Below, one piece after another: positions 8,138 through 16,537 of a DNA stretch of 64,000 nucleotides. The notes beneath the pieces were generated by a model that was given only the letters and a program-made list of their open reading frames with translations, was not told the DNA's origin and made no database searches. Position numbers and translations under genes: made by a program. Source of the stretch: Stigmatella erecta. Lineage in GTDB: Bacteria; Myxococcota; Myxococcia; Myxococcales; Myxococcaceae. Each line of letters opens with the position of its first letter. Within the stretch, counting starts at the first letter, position 1. The stretch is taken from NCBI RefSeq assembly GCF_900111745.1, contig NZ_FOIJ01000004.1, positions 451,339 through 515,338 of the forward strand, given 5' to 3'.

Positions 8138-9031
8138 ATGGCCGAGCGCACCTACCGCATCCACACCGCCGCGGAGCTGTCTGGCGTCAGCGCGGAGCTC
8201 ATCCGCGCCTGGGAGCGCCGCTACGGCGTGCCCCGCCCCCAGCGCACGCCCGCGGGCTACCGCGTCTACACCGGGCAGGACGTCGCGCTGCTGCGGCGGA
8301 TGAAGCAGCTCACCGCCGAGGGCATGTCCATCCGGGAGGCCGCGGCGTGGGCCTCGCGCGAGGTGGCCCAGGGCCTCGAGGCCCTGCCCGGGCCGGACGG
8401 GGGCGAGGGCCCGCGCCCGGAGGCCTGGCGCGAGGCGGTGCTGGCGGCCGCGGAGCGCTATGACCAGGTGGCCATCTCCCAGGTACTGGACGAGGTGCTG
8501 GCGGCGCTGCCGCCGCTCAAGGCCTTCGACGAGGTGCTGGCGCCGCTGCAGCGCGCGGTGGGGGACCGCTGGCACGCGGGCACGCTGACGGTGGCCCAGG
8601 AGCACCTGGTGTCCCAGGTGGTGCGGGCGCGGCTGGTGGGCCTGCTGCACGCGGCGCCGCAGAACGCGGGGCACCGGCACGCGGTGCTCGGGTGCTTTCC
8701 GGACGAGGAGCACGAGGTGGGGCTCTTGGGCACGGCCCTGCGGCTGCGGCACGCGGGCCTCCAGGTGAGCCTGCTGGGCCAGCGCGTGCCCGTGCAGGAG
8801 CTGGGGCTCATGGTGGCGCGGCTGCGCCCCCACCTCGTGGGGCTGTCCGCGGTGGCGGACCCGGGCGAGGCCGCCTTCGCGCGGACCCTCGGCGCGCTCA
8901 TGGCCGCGCTGCCCCCGGGCGTGCCCGTGTGGGTGGGCGGCCCCGCGGCCTTGCGCCATGCCTCGCTGTGCGAGCGGCACGGCGTCCGGGTGTTCCGGCC
9001 CGGGGACGACTGGACCGCCTTGTGGACCTGA
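8138..9031 (+). CDS. carH: CarH-type B12-dependent photoreceptor/repressor
   Basis: The 297-aa paralogue of CarA has a MerR domain (residues 5-75, IRAWERRYGVPRPQR) and a cobalamin domain. All residues known from the CarH structure are recognisable: W145-H146 above the cobalt, E155-H156 (the W-x9-EH motif), and the lower-axial motif E190-x-H192-x-x-G195. CarH binds AdoCbl in the dark as a repressing tetramer and is dismantled by light. The start is the ATG at 8138 because the MerR domain begins there, although the frame stays open upstream to 8048. Followed by a 167-bp AT-richer gap. Confidence 0.92.
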   Translation: MAERTYRIHTAAELSGVSAELIRAWERRYGVPRPQRTPAGYRVYTGQDVALLRRMKQLTAEGMSIREAAAWASREVAQGLEALPGPDGGEGPRPEAWREAVLAAAERYDQVAISQVLDEVLAALPPLKAFDEVLAPLQRAVGDRWHAGTLTVAQEHLVSQVVRARLVGLLHAAPQNAGHRHAVLGCFPDEEHEVGLLGTALRLRHAGLQVSLLGQRVPVQELGLMVARLRPHLVGLSAVADPGEAAFARTLGALMAALPPGVPVWVGGPAALRHASLCERHGVRVFRPGDDWTALWT

Positions 9032-9127
9032 ACCCCGGAAAGAGGTGTGTCCCGGTCAGGCCGGCAATTCACGGGATGGGCGTAAAAAATTTCTAAGGGC
9101 GAAGACTCGTTTTCTCGTAGTTCGGAC

Positions 9128-9156
9128 TTGAGTAAGAAATTCTTCTTCTGTAATTT
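9128..9156 (+). promoter_or_regulatory. Possible promoter upstream of the subtilisin gene
   Basis: The gap after carH is markedly AT-rich for this genome. TTGAGT at 9128-9133 and TAATTT at 9151-9156 are separated by 17 bases, and the gene start is 43 bases downstream. The match to the housekeeping consensus is only moderate. Confidence 0.35.
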
Positions 9157-9198
9157 GCGCGCGCTTCACCCAATCCCCCGATGTTTCAGGAGTTCCCC

Positions 9199-10377
9199 AT
9201 GAAGACCGTGCGCAACACGCTTTTCCTTGGTACTGCTCTGGCCCTGGCTGCTTGCGGTGGTGAGCTGAACGACGCCGAGATGATGGACGGCTCGGACATC
9301 AGCCAGACCGAGGCCCCCCTGATGCTGGCCCCCGCCGGCACGGCCATTCCGGGCTCCTACATCGTCGTGACGAAGCAGGAGGGCGGCCTGCGCCGCGCCT
9401 CGCTCGCCTCGCGCATCCAGGCGCGCCACAACTACAGCGTCATCAACGGCTTTGCCGCCGACCTGACCGCGGAGCAGCTGGCCGAGGTCCGCAAGGACGC
9501 CAACGTCCTGTTCGTCGAGGAGGACGCGGTGGTGAAGCTCGAGGCCACCCAGTCCCCCGCCACGTGGGGCATTGACCGCATCGACCAGGTGAGCCTGCCG
9601 CTGAGCAACAGCTACACCTACACCACCACCGCCTCCAACGTGACCGCGTACGTCATCGACACGGGCATCCAGATCAGCCACTCGCAGTTCGGTGGCCGCG
9701 CGGCGGTGGGCTACGACGCGATCGGCGACGGCCAGAATGGCAATGACTGCCAGGGCCACGGCACGCACGTGGCGGGCACCATCGGCAGCGCCACCTACGG
9801 CGTGGCCAAGGGCGTCAAGCTGCGCGCGGTGCGCGTGCTGAACTGCTCGGGCTCCGGCACCAACTCGGGCGTCATCGCCGGCATCAACTGGGTGACCACC
9901 AACCACGTGAAGCCCGCGGTGGCCAACATGAGCCTCGGCGGCAGCGCCTCCTCGGCGGTGAACACGGCCGTCACCAACCTGTCCAACGCGGGCGTGTTCG
10001 TCGCGGTGGCCGCGGGTAACAACAACGCCAACGCCAGCGGCTACTCGCCGGCGAGCGCCCCGGCCGTCACCACGGTGGGCGCCTCCACGAAGACGGACGC
10101 GCGCGCCTCGTACTCCAACTACGGCAGCCTGATCGACATCTTCGCGCCGGGCACCGACATCACCTCCACCTGGATCGGCAGCGGCACCAACACCATCAGC
10201 GGCACCTCGATGGCCTCGCCGCACGTGGCGGGCGTGGGCGCGCTCTACAAGGGCACCTACGGCGACGCGTCCTCGGCCACCGTCGACAGCTGGATCAAGA
10301 GCAACGCCAGCGTCGGCAAGATCACCGGCGTCCCGTCGGGCACCACGACCAACCTGCTCAACAAGAAGTCGCTGTAG
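9199..10377 (+). CDS. Secreted subtilisin-like serine protease (S8), lipoprotein signal
   Basis: The 392-aa pre-pro-protease has a lipobox-like signal (LALAAC, Cys19). An inhibitor-I9-type propeptide follows (about residues 45-115, [10 protein letters not shown] at its start), then the catalytic domain. The triad is complete: Asp154 in AYVIDTGIQ, His187 in GHGTHVAG and Ser337 in [10 protein letters not shown] start at ATG 9199 rather than 9181 because an AGGAG site sits 6 bases before it and the signal peptide begins there. Proteinase-K/aqualysin-like enzymes of this layout are common in predatory myxobacteria. A role in degrading prey protein is inference. Monocistronic, followed by a clear hairpin terminator. 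Confidence 0.93.
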   Translation: MKTVRNTLFLGTALALAACGGELNDAEMMDGSDISQTEAPLMLAPAGTAIPGSYIVVTKQEGGLRRASLASRIQARHNYSVINGFAADLTAEQLAEVRKDANVLFVEEDAVVKLEATQSPATWGIDRIDQVSLPLSNSYTYTTTASNVTAYVIDTGIQISHSQFGGRAAVGYDAIGDGQNGNDCQGHGTHVAGTIGSATYGVAKGVKLRAVRVLNCSGSGTNSGVIAGINWVTTNHVKPAVANMSLGGSASSAVNTAVTNLSNAGVFVAVAAGNNNANASGYSPASAPAVTTVGASTKTDARASYSNYGSLIDIFAPGTDITSTWIGSGTNTISGTSMASPHVAGVGALYKGTYGDASSATVDSWIKSNASVGKITGVPSGTTTNLLNKKSL

Positions 10378-10403
10378 TCCCGCGGCTTCAGCGTTGAAGG
10401 ATC

Positions 10404-10444
10404 CCGGGGATCGTGGCTTCGTGCCGCGGTCCCCGGTGTCTTTG
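10404..10444 (+). terminator. Intrinsic terminator after the subtilisin gene
   Basis: A 14-bp stem (CCGGGGATCGTGGC against GCCGCGGTCCCCGG, two G-T wobbles) closes a TTCGT loop at 10404-10436. It is followed by TGTCTTTG. It lies 27 bases after the stop and before the convergent TPR gene. Confidence 0.7.
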
Positions 10445-10507
10445 CGGGGGCCTCCCGGAAAGGGCAGGGCCCTGCCAGGAGGGCCCTCGCAGGCGGCGCG
10501 GGGCTTC

Positions 10508-11308
10508 TCAGGGCACCGGGGCTGCGGGCGGGCGCTCGGGCAGGGTGAGCTGGAGCTCCCGCGCCAGCCCGGTGACGCTCGGCGGAAGCTGAGGGTCCTC
10601 CGCGAGCGCGCGCAGCCGCTTCTGGCCCTCGTCCTCCTGGCCCTCGCGGCGCAGGAGCGTGGCCTGGTGCACGAGCAGCAGGCCCCGCGTCTCCTCATCC
10701 GGCTTCAGGGCCAGCGTCTTCTCCACGAGCGTGCGGGCCGCGGCGAGGTTCTCCTCGGCCATGGCCAGCTCCTGCCAGGCGGGGACGAACTGGGGCGCGC
10801 GCTGGGTGAGGGCCACCAGCTTCTGGTGGGCCTGCTTCGGGTCCCTCAGCTGCCGGAGCGCCAGGAAGTCCCGGAGCGTGCCGGGCGGGACGGTGCCCGC
10901 CTTCTCGCGGCGCAGGCTGTCGAGGAACTTCTTGCTCTCGGAGAAGCCCTGCGGGGCGCGCGCCTCCACCTGCTCGAAGGTGGCCAGGGCCTGGGCGGTG
11001 TCGCCCATGAGCACGTACGTGTAGCCCGTGTCGTACAGGGGGATGAGCCAGTCCGGGGCCGCCGCCTGGGCTTGCTGGAAGAGCTGGAGCGCCTCGGGGA
11101 ACTGGCCTTCCTGGCCCCGCTGGCGGCCCTGCATGTGCAGCGCCATGGCCTCGGGGGGAATGGGCGGCGCGGTGGGAAGGGCGGGGGCGGAGAGGGCGGG
11201 CGCTGGGGCGGTGGCCACCGGGGGCGCGGGGGGCGGACGGGGCTTGTCCTGGCACGAGCAACCCCCGGTGCAGGCGAGGGTGGCGAGCAGGGTGAGGAAG
11301 CGGCGCAT
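10508..11308 (-). CDS. TPR-containing lipoprotein
   Basis: The 266-aa product begins with a lipoprotein signal (MRRFLTLLATLACTGGCSC) and a Pro/Ala-rich tether of about 40 residues. Repeated helical TPR-like units follow from about residue 57 (ALHMQGRQRGQEGQFPEAL, LIPLYDTGYTYVLMGDTAQA, FVPAWQELAMAEENLAAAR). It is probably an outer-membrane-anchored scaffold, and no catalytic motif is seen. GGAGG lies about 9 bases before the ATG at 11308. It is transcribed towards the subtilisin gene, divergent from the oxygenase gene that starts at 11421. Confidence 0.8.
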   Translation of the reverse strand: MRRFLTLLATLACTGGCSCQDKPRPPPAPPVATAPAPALSAPALPTAPPIPPEAMALHMQGRQRGQEGQFPEALQLFQQAQAAAPDWLIPLYDTGYTYVLMGDTAQALATFEQVEARAPQGFSESKKFLDSLRREKAGTVPPGTLRDFLALRQLRDPKQAHQKLVALTQRAPQFVPAWQELAMAEENLAAARTLVEKTLALKPDEETRGLLLVHQATLLRREGQEDEGQKRLRALAEDPQLPPSVTGLARELQLTLPERPPAAPVP

Positions 11309-11385
11309 GGTGGGGGATCCTCCGGAGGCGCGCGACTATAGCAGCCGCGTTCCCCGCCTCGGTGGCCCCCTGGGGGGGCGCCGTT

Positions 11386-11391
11386 TATAAT
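11386..11391 (+). promoter_or_regulatory. TATAAT -10-like box before the 2OG oxygenase gene
   Basis: A perfect TATAAT hexamer stands in an otherwise GC-rich region, 29 bases before the start codon at 11421. No convincing -35 hexamer is present 16-18 bases upstream, where the sequence is G/C-rich, so an activator or another sigma factor may be needed. Confidence 0.35.
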
Positions 11392-11420
11392 CGAGGCACA
11401 GGCGCGCGGCCTTCCTCCCC

Positions 11421-12128
11421 ATGACCGACTTCATCGAGATTCACGACGGTGTGCTGGACCCCAAGCTGTGCCAGGACATCATCGACCGGTTCAACCGGAG
11501 CTCCCACGTGCAGCGGGGCCGCATCGGCCACGGCGTGGACACCACCAAGAAGGACAGCTACGACCTGTGCATGAACCTCACGCCGGACTGGGAAGACCTG
11601 GTCCGCGTGCTGATGGACCGCACCTTCCCGCCGCTGCGCAGCTACCTGCGCAAGTACCTGTACACCCTGATTGGCGCCGTCTCCCCGGCGGTGATGGACC
11701 CCAAGACGGGCCAGCGCGTGGCGCTGACGGAGCAGAACTTCGCCGCCCTGGGAGATCCGCTGCTGGATCAGCTCGTGGGCTACTTCTACCGCTACGGCTA
11801 CCTCAACGTGCAGAAGTACATCCAGGGCTCGGGCGGCTACCCGCACTGGCACTCGGAAGTCTATCCGAAGGATGCGAGCTGCGATGCGCTGCACCGCGTG
11901 CTGGCGTTCCAGTACTACCTGAACGACGTGAAGCAGGGCGGCGAGACGGAGTTCTACTACCAGCAGCGCAAGGTCGAGGCGAAGGCGGGGCGGCTGCTCA
12001 TCTTCCCCTCGGGCTTCACCCACACCCACCGCGGCAACGTGCCGGCGTCCGGCGACAAGTACATCATCACCTCGTGGGTGCTCTTCCAGCGCGCCGAGAC
12101 CATGTACGGCAACAACCCTCCCACCTGA
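11421..12128 (+). CDS. 2OG-Fe(II) oxygenase of the prolyl-4-hydroxylase type
   Basis: The 235-aa protein shows the double-stranded beta-helix iron site: H144-S-E146 in PHWHSEVYP as the HxE pair, H203 in HTHRGNVPASGDKY as the distal His, and the Lys of DKY as the likely 2-oxoglutarate anchor. FQYYLNDVKQGGETEFYY is the typical strand between them. It should hydroxylate a protein or small-molecule substrate using 2-oxoglutarate and O2. The substrate cannot be told. The N-terminal 100 residues are helical and less conserved. The next gene starts 11 bases after its stop, suggesting co-transcription. Confidence 0.85.
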   Translation: MTDFIEIHDGVLDPKLCQDIIDRFNRSSHVQRGRIGHGVDTTKKDSYDLCMNLTPDWEDLVRVLMDRTFPPLRSYLRKYLYTLIGAVSPAVMDPKTGQRVALTEQNFAALGDPLLDQLVGYFYRYGYLNVQKYIQGSGGYPHWHSEVYPKDASCDALHRVLAFQYYLNDVKQGGETEFYYQQRKVEAKAGRLLIFPSGFTHTHRGNVPASGDKYIITSWVLFQRAETMYGNNPPT

Positions 12129-12139
12129 GCGCCCCCGCC

Positions 12140-12871
12140 ATGGACCGCATCGCCCCCACCCGCAGGCCCCACGCGCGCGTGGTGATGTACCAGCGCTGGC
12201 GCAAGCTGTTCTTCCTGCACTGGGAGCTGCCCGCGGAGGTGCTGGCGCGCGCCTTGCCCCCGGGGCTCTCGCTGGACACGTACGAGGGGCGGGCGTTCAT
12301 CGGGCTGGTGCCCTTCACCATGCTGGGCGTGCGCCCGGCGCTGCTGCCCCCCTTCCCCCCGCTGTCGAACTTCCACGAGACGAACGTGCGCACGTACGTG
12401 CACCGCGAGGGGAAGGACCCGGGGGTGTTCTTCTTCAGCCTGGATGCGGCCAACGGCATCGCCGTGCGGCTGGCGCGGGCCTGGTACAGGCTGCCGTACT
12501 TCTACTCGCGGATGACGCTGACGGACGGCGCGGCGGGCGGCTGGCGGACGTACCGCTCCGAGCGCCACTGGCCCGCCCCGGTGCCCGCCACGCTCTCCGT
12601 GCGCGGCCTGGCCGAGGGGCCCGCCGCGGCCTCCACCCCCGGAACGCTCCAGCACTTCCTGATGGAGCGCTACTTCCTCTACACCGCGCACGGCGGGGCG
12701 CTGCTCCGGGGCCAGGTGCACCACACGCCCTACCCGGTGCGCGGCGCGCGGGTGGAGGGGCTGGAGGAGAACCTGCTGGAGGCGGCGGGCTTCCGCCGCC
12801 CCCCGGCCGCCCCGCTGGTGCACGCCTCGGACGGGGTGGACGTGGAGGTGTTCGCGCTCCAGCGCGTCTGA
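12140..12871 (+). CDS. DUF2071 (YqjF-like) protein
   Basis: The 243-aa product has the hallmarks of the YqjF/DUF2071 family: WRKLFFLHWELP, a PPGLSLDTYEGRAFIGLVPF stretch, SNFHETNVRTYV and FFFSLDAANGIAVRLAR. The family has an acetoacetate-decarboxylase-like fold and no established reaction. I start at ATG 12140, where the domain begins, although the frame is open far upstream. It sits 11 bases after the oxygenase gene and converges on an MFS gene through a hairpin that covers both stop codons. Confidence 0.88.
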   Translation: MDRIAPTRRPHARVVMYQRWRKLFFLHWELPAEVLARALPPGLSLDTYEGRAFIGLVPFTMLGVRPALLPPFPPLSNFHETNVRTYVHREGKDPGVFFFSLDAANGIAVRLARAWYRLPYFYSRMTLTDGAAGGWRTYRSERHWPAPVPATLSVRGLAEGPAAASTPGTLQHFLMERYFLYTAHGGALLRGQVHHTPYPVRGARVEGLEENLLEAAGFRRPPAAPLVHASDGVDVEVFALQRV

Positions 12872-12889
12872 GGCCCGCGCCGGGGCCTC
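12870..12889. terminator. Hairpin between convergent DUF2071 and MFS genes
   Basis: GAGGCCC (12870-12876) pairs with GGGCCTC (12883-12889) around a 6-base loop. The stem covers both stop codons, so it could act as a bidirectional terminator, but there is no T-tract. Confidence 0.45.
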
Positions 12890-14120
12890 ACGGCTGCTGC
12901 GGGCCCTCCTCGTAGTCGAGATCCCGGTGGAACGTCTCCTCGATGCGCGTGAGCGCCAGCAGCGCGAGGCCGAAGCAGATGCTGCCCACGAGCAGCGCGG
13001 CGCTGGCCACCGGCATCTGCCCCTTGAGCACCGCGAAGCCGCTGGCCGCCAGCGTCGCCGAGCCGCGCACGAAGTTGGGCACCGTGGTGGCCACCGTGGC
13101 GCGGATGTTGGTGCCGAACTGCTCGGCCGCCATGGTGACGAGCACCGCCCAGTAGCCCACGGTGATGCCGATGAGGAAGCTCAAGAGGTAGACGGTGGTG
13201 CTGGTGAGCCCCGAGGCGAGGCCGTACACGAGCATCAGCCCGAAGCCCGCCACCAGGTTGAGCGCCACCGCGCGCTTGCGGCTCTTGAGCCACTGGCTGA
13301 ACAGGCCCGAGAGCAAGTCCCCCAGCGTCAGCCCGATGGAGCCGTACAGGATGGCGTTGCCGGCCGTCACCGGGCCCTGGACGTTCAGCCCCGCGGTGAG
13401 TTCCGGGGCGAAGGTGAACAGGATGCCGGTGGTGAAGTAGATGGGCACCCCGATGAGGATGCAGCAGATGTACTTGAGGAACCGCCCGCCGCGCAGCAGC
13501 AAGAGCGGGTTGGCGCGCGACGGGTCCGTCTTCTTGGTGAACAGCTCGGACTCGGACACCTTGAAGCGCGCGAACAGCAGCGCCAGCCCCATCACCCCGC
13601 CCGTGAGGTAGGCCGTCTTCCAGTACAGGTGCTGGCCGATGAGCGCCGCGGCCACGATGCCCAGCATGCCCAGGGTGGCCACCACCGTGGTGCCCAGGCC
13701 GCGCTTGTCCTTGGGCAGGGACTCGGCCACCAGGGTGATGGCGGCCCCCAGCTCGCCCGCCAGGCCCAGGCCCCCCAGGAAGCGGCAGACCGCGTAGCTC
13801 GTCGCGTCCCAGGCGAACGCGTTGGCGATGTTGGCGAACGAGTAGAGCAGGATGGAGCCGAACATCACCGAGAGCCGGCCGCGCTTGTCGGCGAGGATGC
13901 CCCAGACGAGGCCCCCCACCATCATGCCAATCATCTGGCTGTTGTAGATGAGCAGGCCCTTCTCGAGGATTTGCGCCGGATCCGTGATGCCGATGTCCTT
14001 GAGGGAGGCCACGCGCACCACCCCGAACAGGGTGATGTCGAACAGGTCCACGAAGTAGCCCAGGCCGGCGACGAGGACCGTCAGGTTGAGTACCGAGCGA
14101 AGTTCACGCAGGAATTTCAT
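12888..14120 (-). CDS. MFS transporter
   Basis: The 410-aa protein has about 12 hydrophobic segments and the MFS loop-2/3 motif WGILADKRGR (around residue 91), the helix-4 RFLGGLGLAGELGAA region, and a second-half equivalent LFSQWLKSRKRA. The sequence pattern resembles the sugar/metabolite-H+ symporter branch (acidic residues in helix 1 FVDLFDITLFG and helix 5 ESLPKDKRG). Substrate is unknown. I prefer the ATG at 14120 (MKFLRELRS), just before helix 1. An in-frame ATG at 14162 would add 14 residues with no helix. Neither has a strong ribosome binding site. The gene is single and flanked by the NGL-lipoprotein cluster. Confidence 0.85.
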   Translation of the reverse strand: MKFLRELRSVLNLTVLVAGLGYFVDLFDITLFGVVRVASLKDIGITDPAQILEKGLLIYNSQMIGMMVGGLVWGILADKRGRLSVMFGSILLYSFANIANAFAWDATSYAVCRFLGGLGLAGELGAAITLVAESLPKDKRGLGTTVVATLGMLGIVAAALIGQHLYWKTAYLTGGVMGLALLFARFKVSESELFTKKTDPSRANPLLLLRGGRFLKYICCILIGVPIYFTTGILFTFAPELTAGLNVQGPVTAGNAILYGSIGLTLGDLLSGLFSQWLKSRKRAVALNLVAGFGLMLVYGLASGLTSTTVYLLSFLIGITVGYWAVLVTMAAEQFGTNIRATVATTVPNFVRGSATLAASGFAVLKGQMPVASAALLVGSICFGLALLALTRIEETFHRDLDYEEGPQQP

Positions 14121-14199
14121 GTTGAGCGGGCAGGGAAGCGGGGCGGACGCATCCTGAAGCATCCCCCCGCTTTCACAAAGCCCGGCCGTCGCGGGGATT

Positions 14200-15174
14200 T
14201 CAAGCGCACGGCCCGCAGTCGGCCGCGCAGCTGTTGAAGGTCTTCCCGGTTCCGCAGCTCTCGGAGGCCTGGCACACCCCGTCGCCGCACTGGTGGATGT
14301 CCGGGCGCTGCATCCGCGTGGTGAGCGCCGGGTAGCTCACCCCGTTGCGGCTGCACTCGGTATAGGCGCCCAGCGCCTTGTCCCAGGTGCAGGCATTCTT
14401 GCAGGAGCCCACGTGGCGGATGGGCGCGCACGAGGGGGTGAAGTCCCGGGGCGCCAGGCCGCAGGTACGCAGGCTGCTCTCCACCTTGTTCAGCTGGGTG
14501 CTGCCGTGGGCCGCGAAGGCGCCCTCGTCCGTGAAGAGGTTGCCGAAGAAGCACGCCTCCTCCTCGGTGTACGTGGCCAGCTCCTCGGGCGTGGAGGCGA
14601 TGGCCTCTCCCAGGGCGGTCCGTCCCTGCACGGAGATGGGGACGTGCTTGCCGTACGCGTTCACGTGCGCCGCGAGGCACGCGGAGATGATCTGCTGCTC
14701 GGCCAGCGTGGGCAGCGCGCCCGCGGCCCAGCCCGGGGCGAGCCCGAGCACGCCGTGCCAGGTGTGCGTGGTGCCCGTCACGGGGTTGGTGAAGGTGCGC
14801 TGCTCCCCGGCGGGCACCGCGCACTGGACGAGGTAGTGCATGGTGATGTCCCGGACAGCCGGCTCCCCGTTGAACCAGTCCTGGAACGCCGCGGTCTCCA
14901 ACCCATCGACGTTCAGCCCGTTGACGGTGAGGCCGTTGACGTTCAGCCCGTTGACGGTGAGGCCGTTGACGGACAAGCCCAGCGAGGTGTGGAGCGCGTC
15001 CTGCTGGGTGCCCCGGGCGGGCTCGGCTCCCCCCGCTGCCTCCTCGGGAGAGACGGGGCCGCAGCCCACCGTGTGGAGCAGCACCAGGCCCAAGAACAGG
15101 CTCCCCATGAACGTGGAGCGGACCTCACGCATGACGCGGCGGCTCGGCCGAGTCCCGGCTTGCATCGTCTTCAT
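14200..15174 (-). CDS. NGLxV-repeat lipoprotein, paralogue 1 of 3
   Basis: The 324-aa product has a basic N-terminus, a lipobox (LLHTVGC, Cys at about 38), a short linker, then a pentapeptide array alternating NGLTV and NGLNV (about residues 64-92). A conserved domain follows (TAAFQDWFNGEPAVRDITMHYLVQCAVPAG, positions 14803-14892, then LGLAPGWAAG, EQQIISACLAAHVN, EEACFFGNLFTDEGAFAA). The Cys-rich tail is CGDGVCQASESC...CAADCGPC. Cys residues are numerous in the second half and probably disulfide-bonded outside the cytoplasm. No catalytic family is recognised. The start at 15174 has a G7 ribosome binding site on the minus strand. Two paralogues lie directly upstream in the same orientation. 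Confidence 0.85.
   Translation of the reverse strand: MKTMQAGTRPSRRVMREVRSTFMGSLFLGLVLLHTVGCGPVSPEEAAGGAEPARGTQQDALHTSLGLSVNGLTVNGLNVNGLTVNGLNVDGLETAAFQDWFNGEPAVRDITMHYLVQCAVPAGEQRTFTNPVTGTTHTWHGVLGLAPGWAAGALPTLAEQQIISACLAAHVNAYGKHVPISVQGRTALGEAIASTPEELATYTEEEACFFGNLFTDEGAFAAHGSTQLNKVESSLRTCGLAPRDFTPSCAPIRHVGSCKNACTWDKALGAYTECSRNGVSYPALTTRMQRPDIHQCGDGVCQASESCGTGKTFNSCAADCGPCA
14901..14985. repeat. Coding array of 15/30-bp repeats in NGL paralogue 1
   Basis: In-frame 15-base units alternate between two versions (NGLTV and NGLNV on the minus strand), giving a 30-bp higher-order repeat. They are less uniform than the arrays in the two neighbouring paralogues. Confidence 0.85.
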
Positions 15175-15232
15175 GTTTTTACCCCCCCAAGGCCCCCGTG
15201 GCGTCCACGGTGGCCAGTGCGCCTTTTCAGGG

Positions 15233-15325
15233 TTCTCCGGAGAGAACCGCCGAAGACGGCGCTGTGAAGGAATACGGGGCTCGACGCGAGGTGGTCAACG
15301 GTGCGGCCACTTGTCCGATGGGTCT
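15233..15325 (-). promoter_or_regulatory. Conserved leader upstream of NGL paralogue 1
   Basis: This stretch upstream of the 15174 start matches the corresponding region upstream of paralogue 2 (16397-16490). Shared blocks on the plus strand include GGAGAGAACCGC, a following ACGGCGC/CCGGCGCC block, GGA(A/G)TACGG, and GCGGCCA(C/G)TTG near the far end. Conservation of non-coding sequence next to diverged coding sequence suggests a common promoter or 5' UTR element. Confidence 0.5.
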
Positions 15326-15383
15326 TGGGGTACCTCGAACAATCCGCAATCCGTGTTAGACGGGAATGAACGGAGAATCGCCC

Positions 15384-16364
15384 TCATGCACAGGGGCCGC
15401 AGTCGGCGGCGCAACTGTCATAGGTGGCGCCCGTGCCGCAGCGCTCGGTGAACTGGCACGTGCCGTCGCCGCACCGGTAGATGTCCGTGGGCAGGATGCG
15501 CGTGGTGAGCGGCTGGTAGACGACGCCGTTGTAGGTGCACTGCGTGTAGAAGAGCCCGGAGGCGTCCCGGGTGCAGTGGGCCGCGCAGAAGCCCACGTGG
15601 GCCATGGGCGCGCACTCGGTGGTGCCCTGCTGCGAGGTCAGGCCGCAGGCCCGGGGGGTGCTCTCCGCGGCATTCAGCGTGGGGCGGTCGGTGGCCGCGA
15701 AGATGCCGCCGGAGGGTTGGAACAGGTTGCCGAAGAAGCAGGCCTCCTGGGCGGAGTGCGAGGCCAGCTCCTCCGGGGTGGTGGGGATGGGCACGTCCTG
15801 GGCCGTCTTTCCCAGCACGGAGATGGAGACGGCCAGGCCGTACTTGTTCGTATGGGCCGCCAGGCACGCGGAGACCACCTGCTGCTCGGCCAGCAGGGCC
15901 GGTGCGCCCCCTGCCCAGCCCGGGGCGAGCCCCAACTGCCCCAGCCAGCGGTAGGTGATGCCCGTGGTGGGGTGGGTGAAGGCGCGCTCCTGGCCCGCGG
16001 GCACCGCGCAGCGCACCACGTAGCGCATGACGGTGTCGCGCACGGTGGGGTCCGCGAGGAACCACTCGCGGAACGCCGCGGTGGACAGGCCGTTGACGGA
16101 CAGGCCGTTGACGGACAGGCCGTTGACGGACAGGCCGTTGACGGACAGGCCGTTGACGGACAGCCCGTTGGTGGAGCGGATCTGCGGGGTGTCCAGCGCC
16201 TCTTCCTGGTGGCCCCAGGCCTCCGGTTCCTCCCCGGGGACGACGGGGCCGCAGCCCTGCGCGGGCAAGGCGAGCATTGGCAACAAGAGCCCTGCGGCGA
16301 AGCAACGAAGGACTGCCCGCACGGCGCGACGGTTCTGCCGGATCCCAGCCAGCTTGCTGATCAT
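15384..16364 (-). CDS. NGLxV-repeat lipoprotein, paralogue 2 of 3
   Basis: The 326-aa product has the same plan as its neighbours. It has a lipobox (LALPAQGC), a linker, five perfect NGLSV pentapeptides followed by NGLST, and the AAFREWFLADPTVRDTVMRY domain. The conserved LGLAPGWAGG, EQQVVSACLAAHTN and EEL-EACFFGNLF segments and the tail CGDGTCQFTERC...CAADCGPC follow. I start at ATG 16364 (MISKLAGIRQN) because a run of G bases (TGGGGGGGTC) lies 5-12 bases upstream and the signal peptide follows. The frame extends further upstream to 16754 without support. Function unknown. Secreted, lipid-anchored and Cys-rich. Confidence 0.87.
   Translation of the reverse strand: MISKLAGIRQNRRAVRAVLRCFAAGLLLPMLALPAQGCGPVVPGEEPEAWGHQEEALDTPQIRSTNGLSVNGLSVNGLSVNGLSVNGLSVNGLSTAAFREWFLADPTVRDTVMRYVVRCAVPAGQERAFTHPTTGITYRWLGQLGLAPGWAGGAPALLAEQQVVSACLAAHTNKYGLAVSISVLGKTAQDVPIPTTPEELASHSAQEACFFGNLFQPSGGIFAATDRPTLNAAESTPRACGLTSQQGTTECAPMAHVGFCAAHCTRDASGLFYTQCTYNGVVYQPLTTRILPTDIYRCGDGTCQFTERCGTGATYDSCAADCGPCA
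16086..16170. repeat. Perfect 15-bp coding tandem repeat, NGL paralogue 2
   Basis: Five identical copies of the 15-mer containing CGTTGACGGA start at 16091, 16106, 16121, 16136 and 16151. Each encodes one NGLSV pentapeptide on the minus strand. A degenerate sixth unit follows. Confidence 0.95.
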
Positions 16365-16396
16365 ATTTTTGACCCCCCCAAGGCGCCGGTTCCAGT

Positions 16397-16490
16397 GTTC
16401 CTGGAGAGAACCGCTAAAACCGGCGCCACAGAGGAGTACGGACGACACAGTCGGCTGGTTAATCCTGCGGCCAGTTGCCCGAGGGTCGCT
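16397..16490 (-). promoter_or_regulatory. Conserved leader upstream of NGL paralogue 2
   Basis: This is the counterpart of 15233-15325, with the shared blocks GGAGAGAACCGCT, CGGCGCC, GGAGTACGG and TGCGGCCAGTTG at the same relative spacing. It lies between the start codon at 16364 and the stop of paralogue 3, so paralogue 2 probably has its own promoter. Confidence 0.5.
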
Positions 16491-16537
16491 GCTTACCCTT
16501 GAAAAGTAGCAAGATTTGCTAGAACGGTAATTCGACC

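Noticed and set aside
8101..8140. tRNA-like 3' end on the minus strand (GGTTCAAGTCC in reverse complement)
   Set aside because: The T-arm does not pair beyond two bases and no D-arm or anticodon arm can be built. The stretch runs into the carH start.
16086..16170. Short regular repeats that might suggest a CRISPR array
   Set aside because: The units are 15-bp direct tandem repeats without spacers, in frame with a lipoprotein gene and coding for NGLSV.
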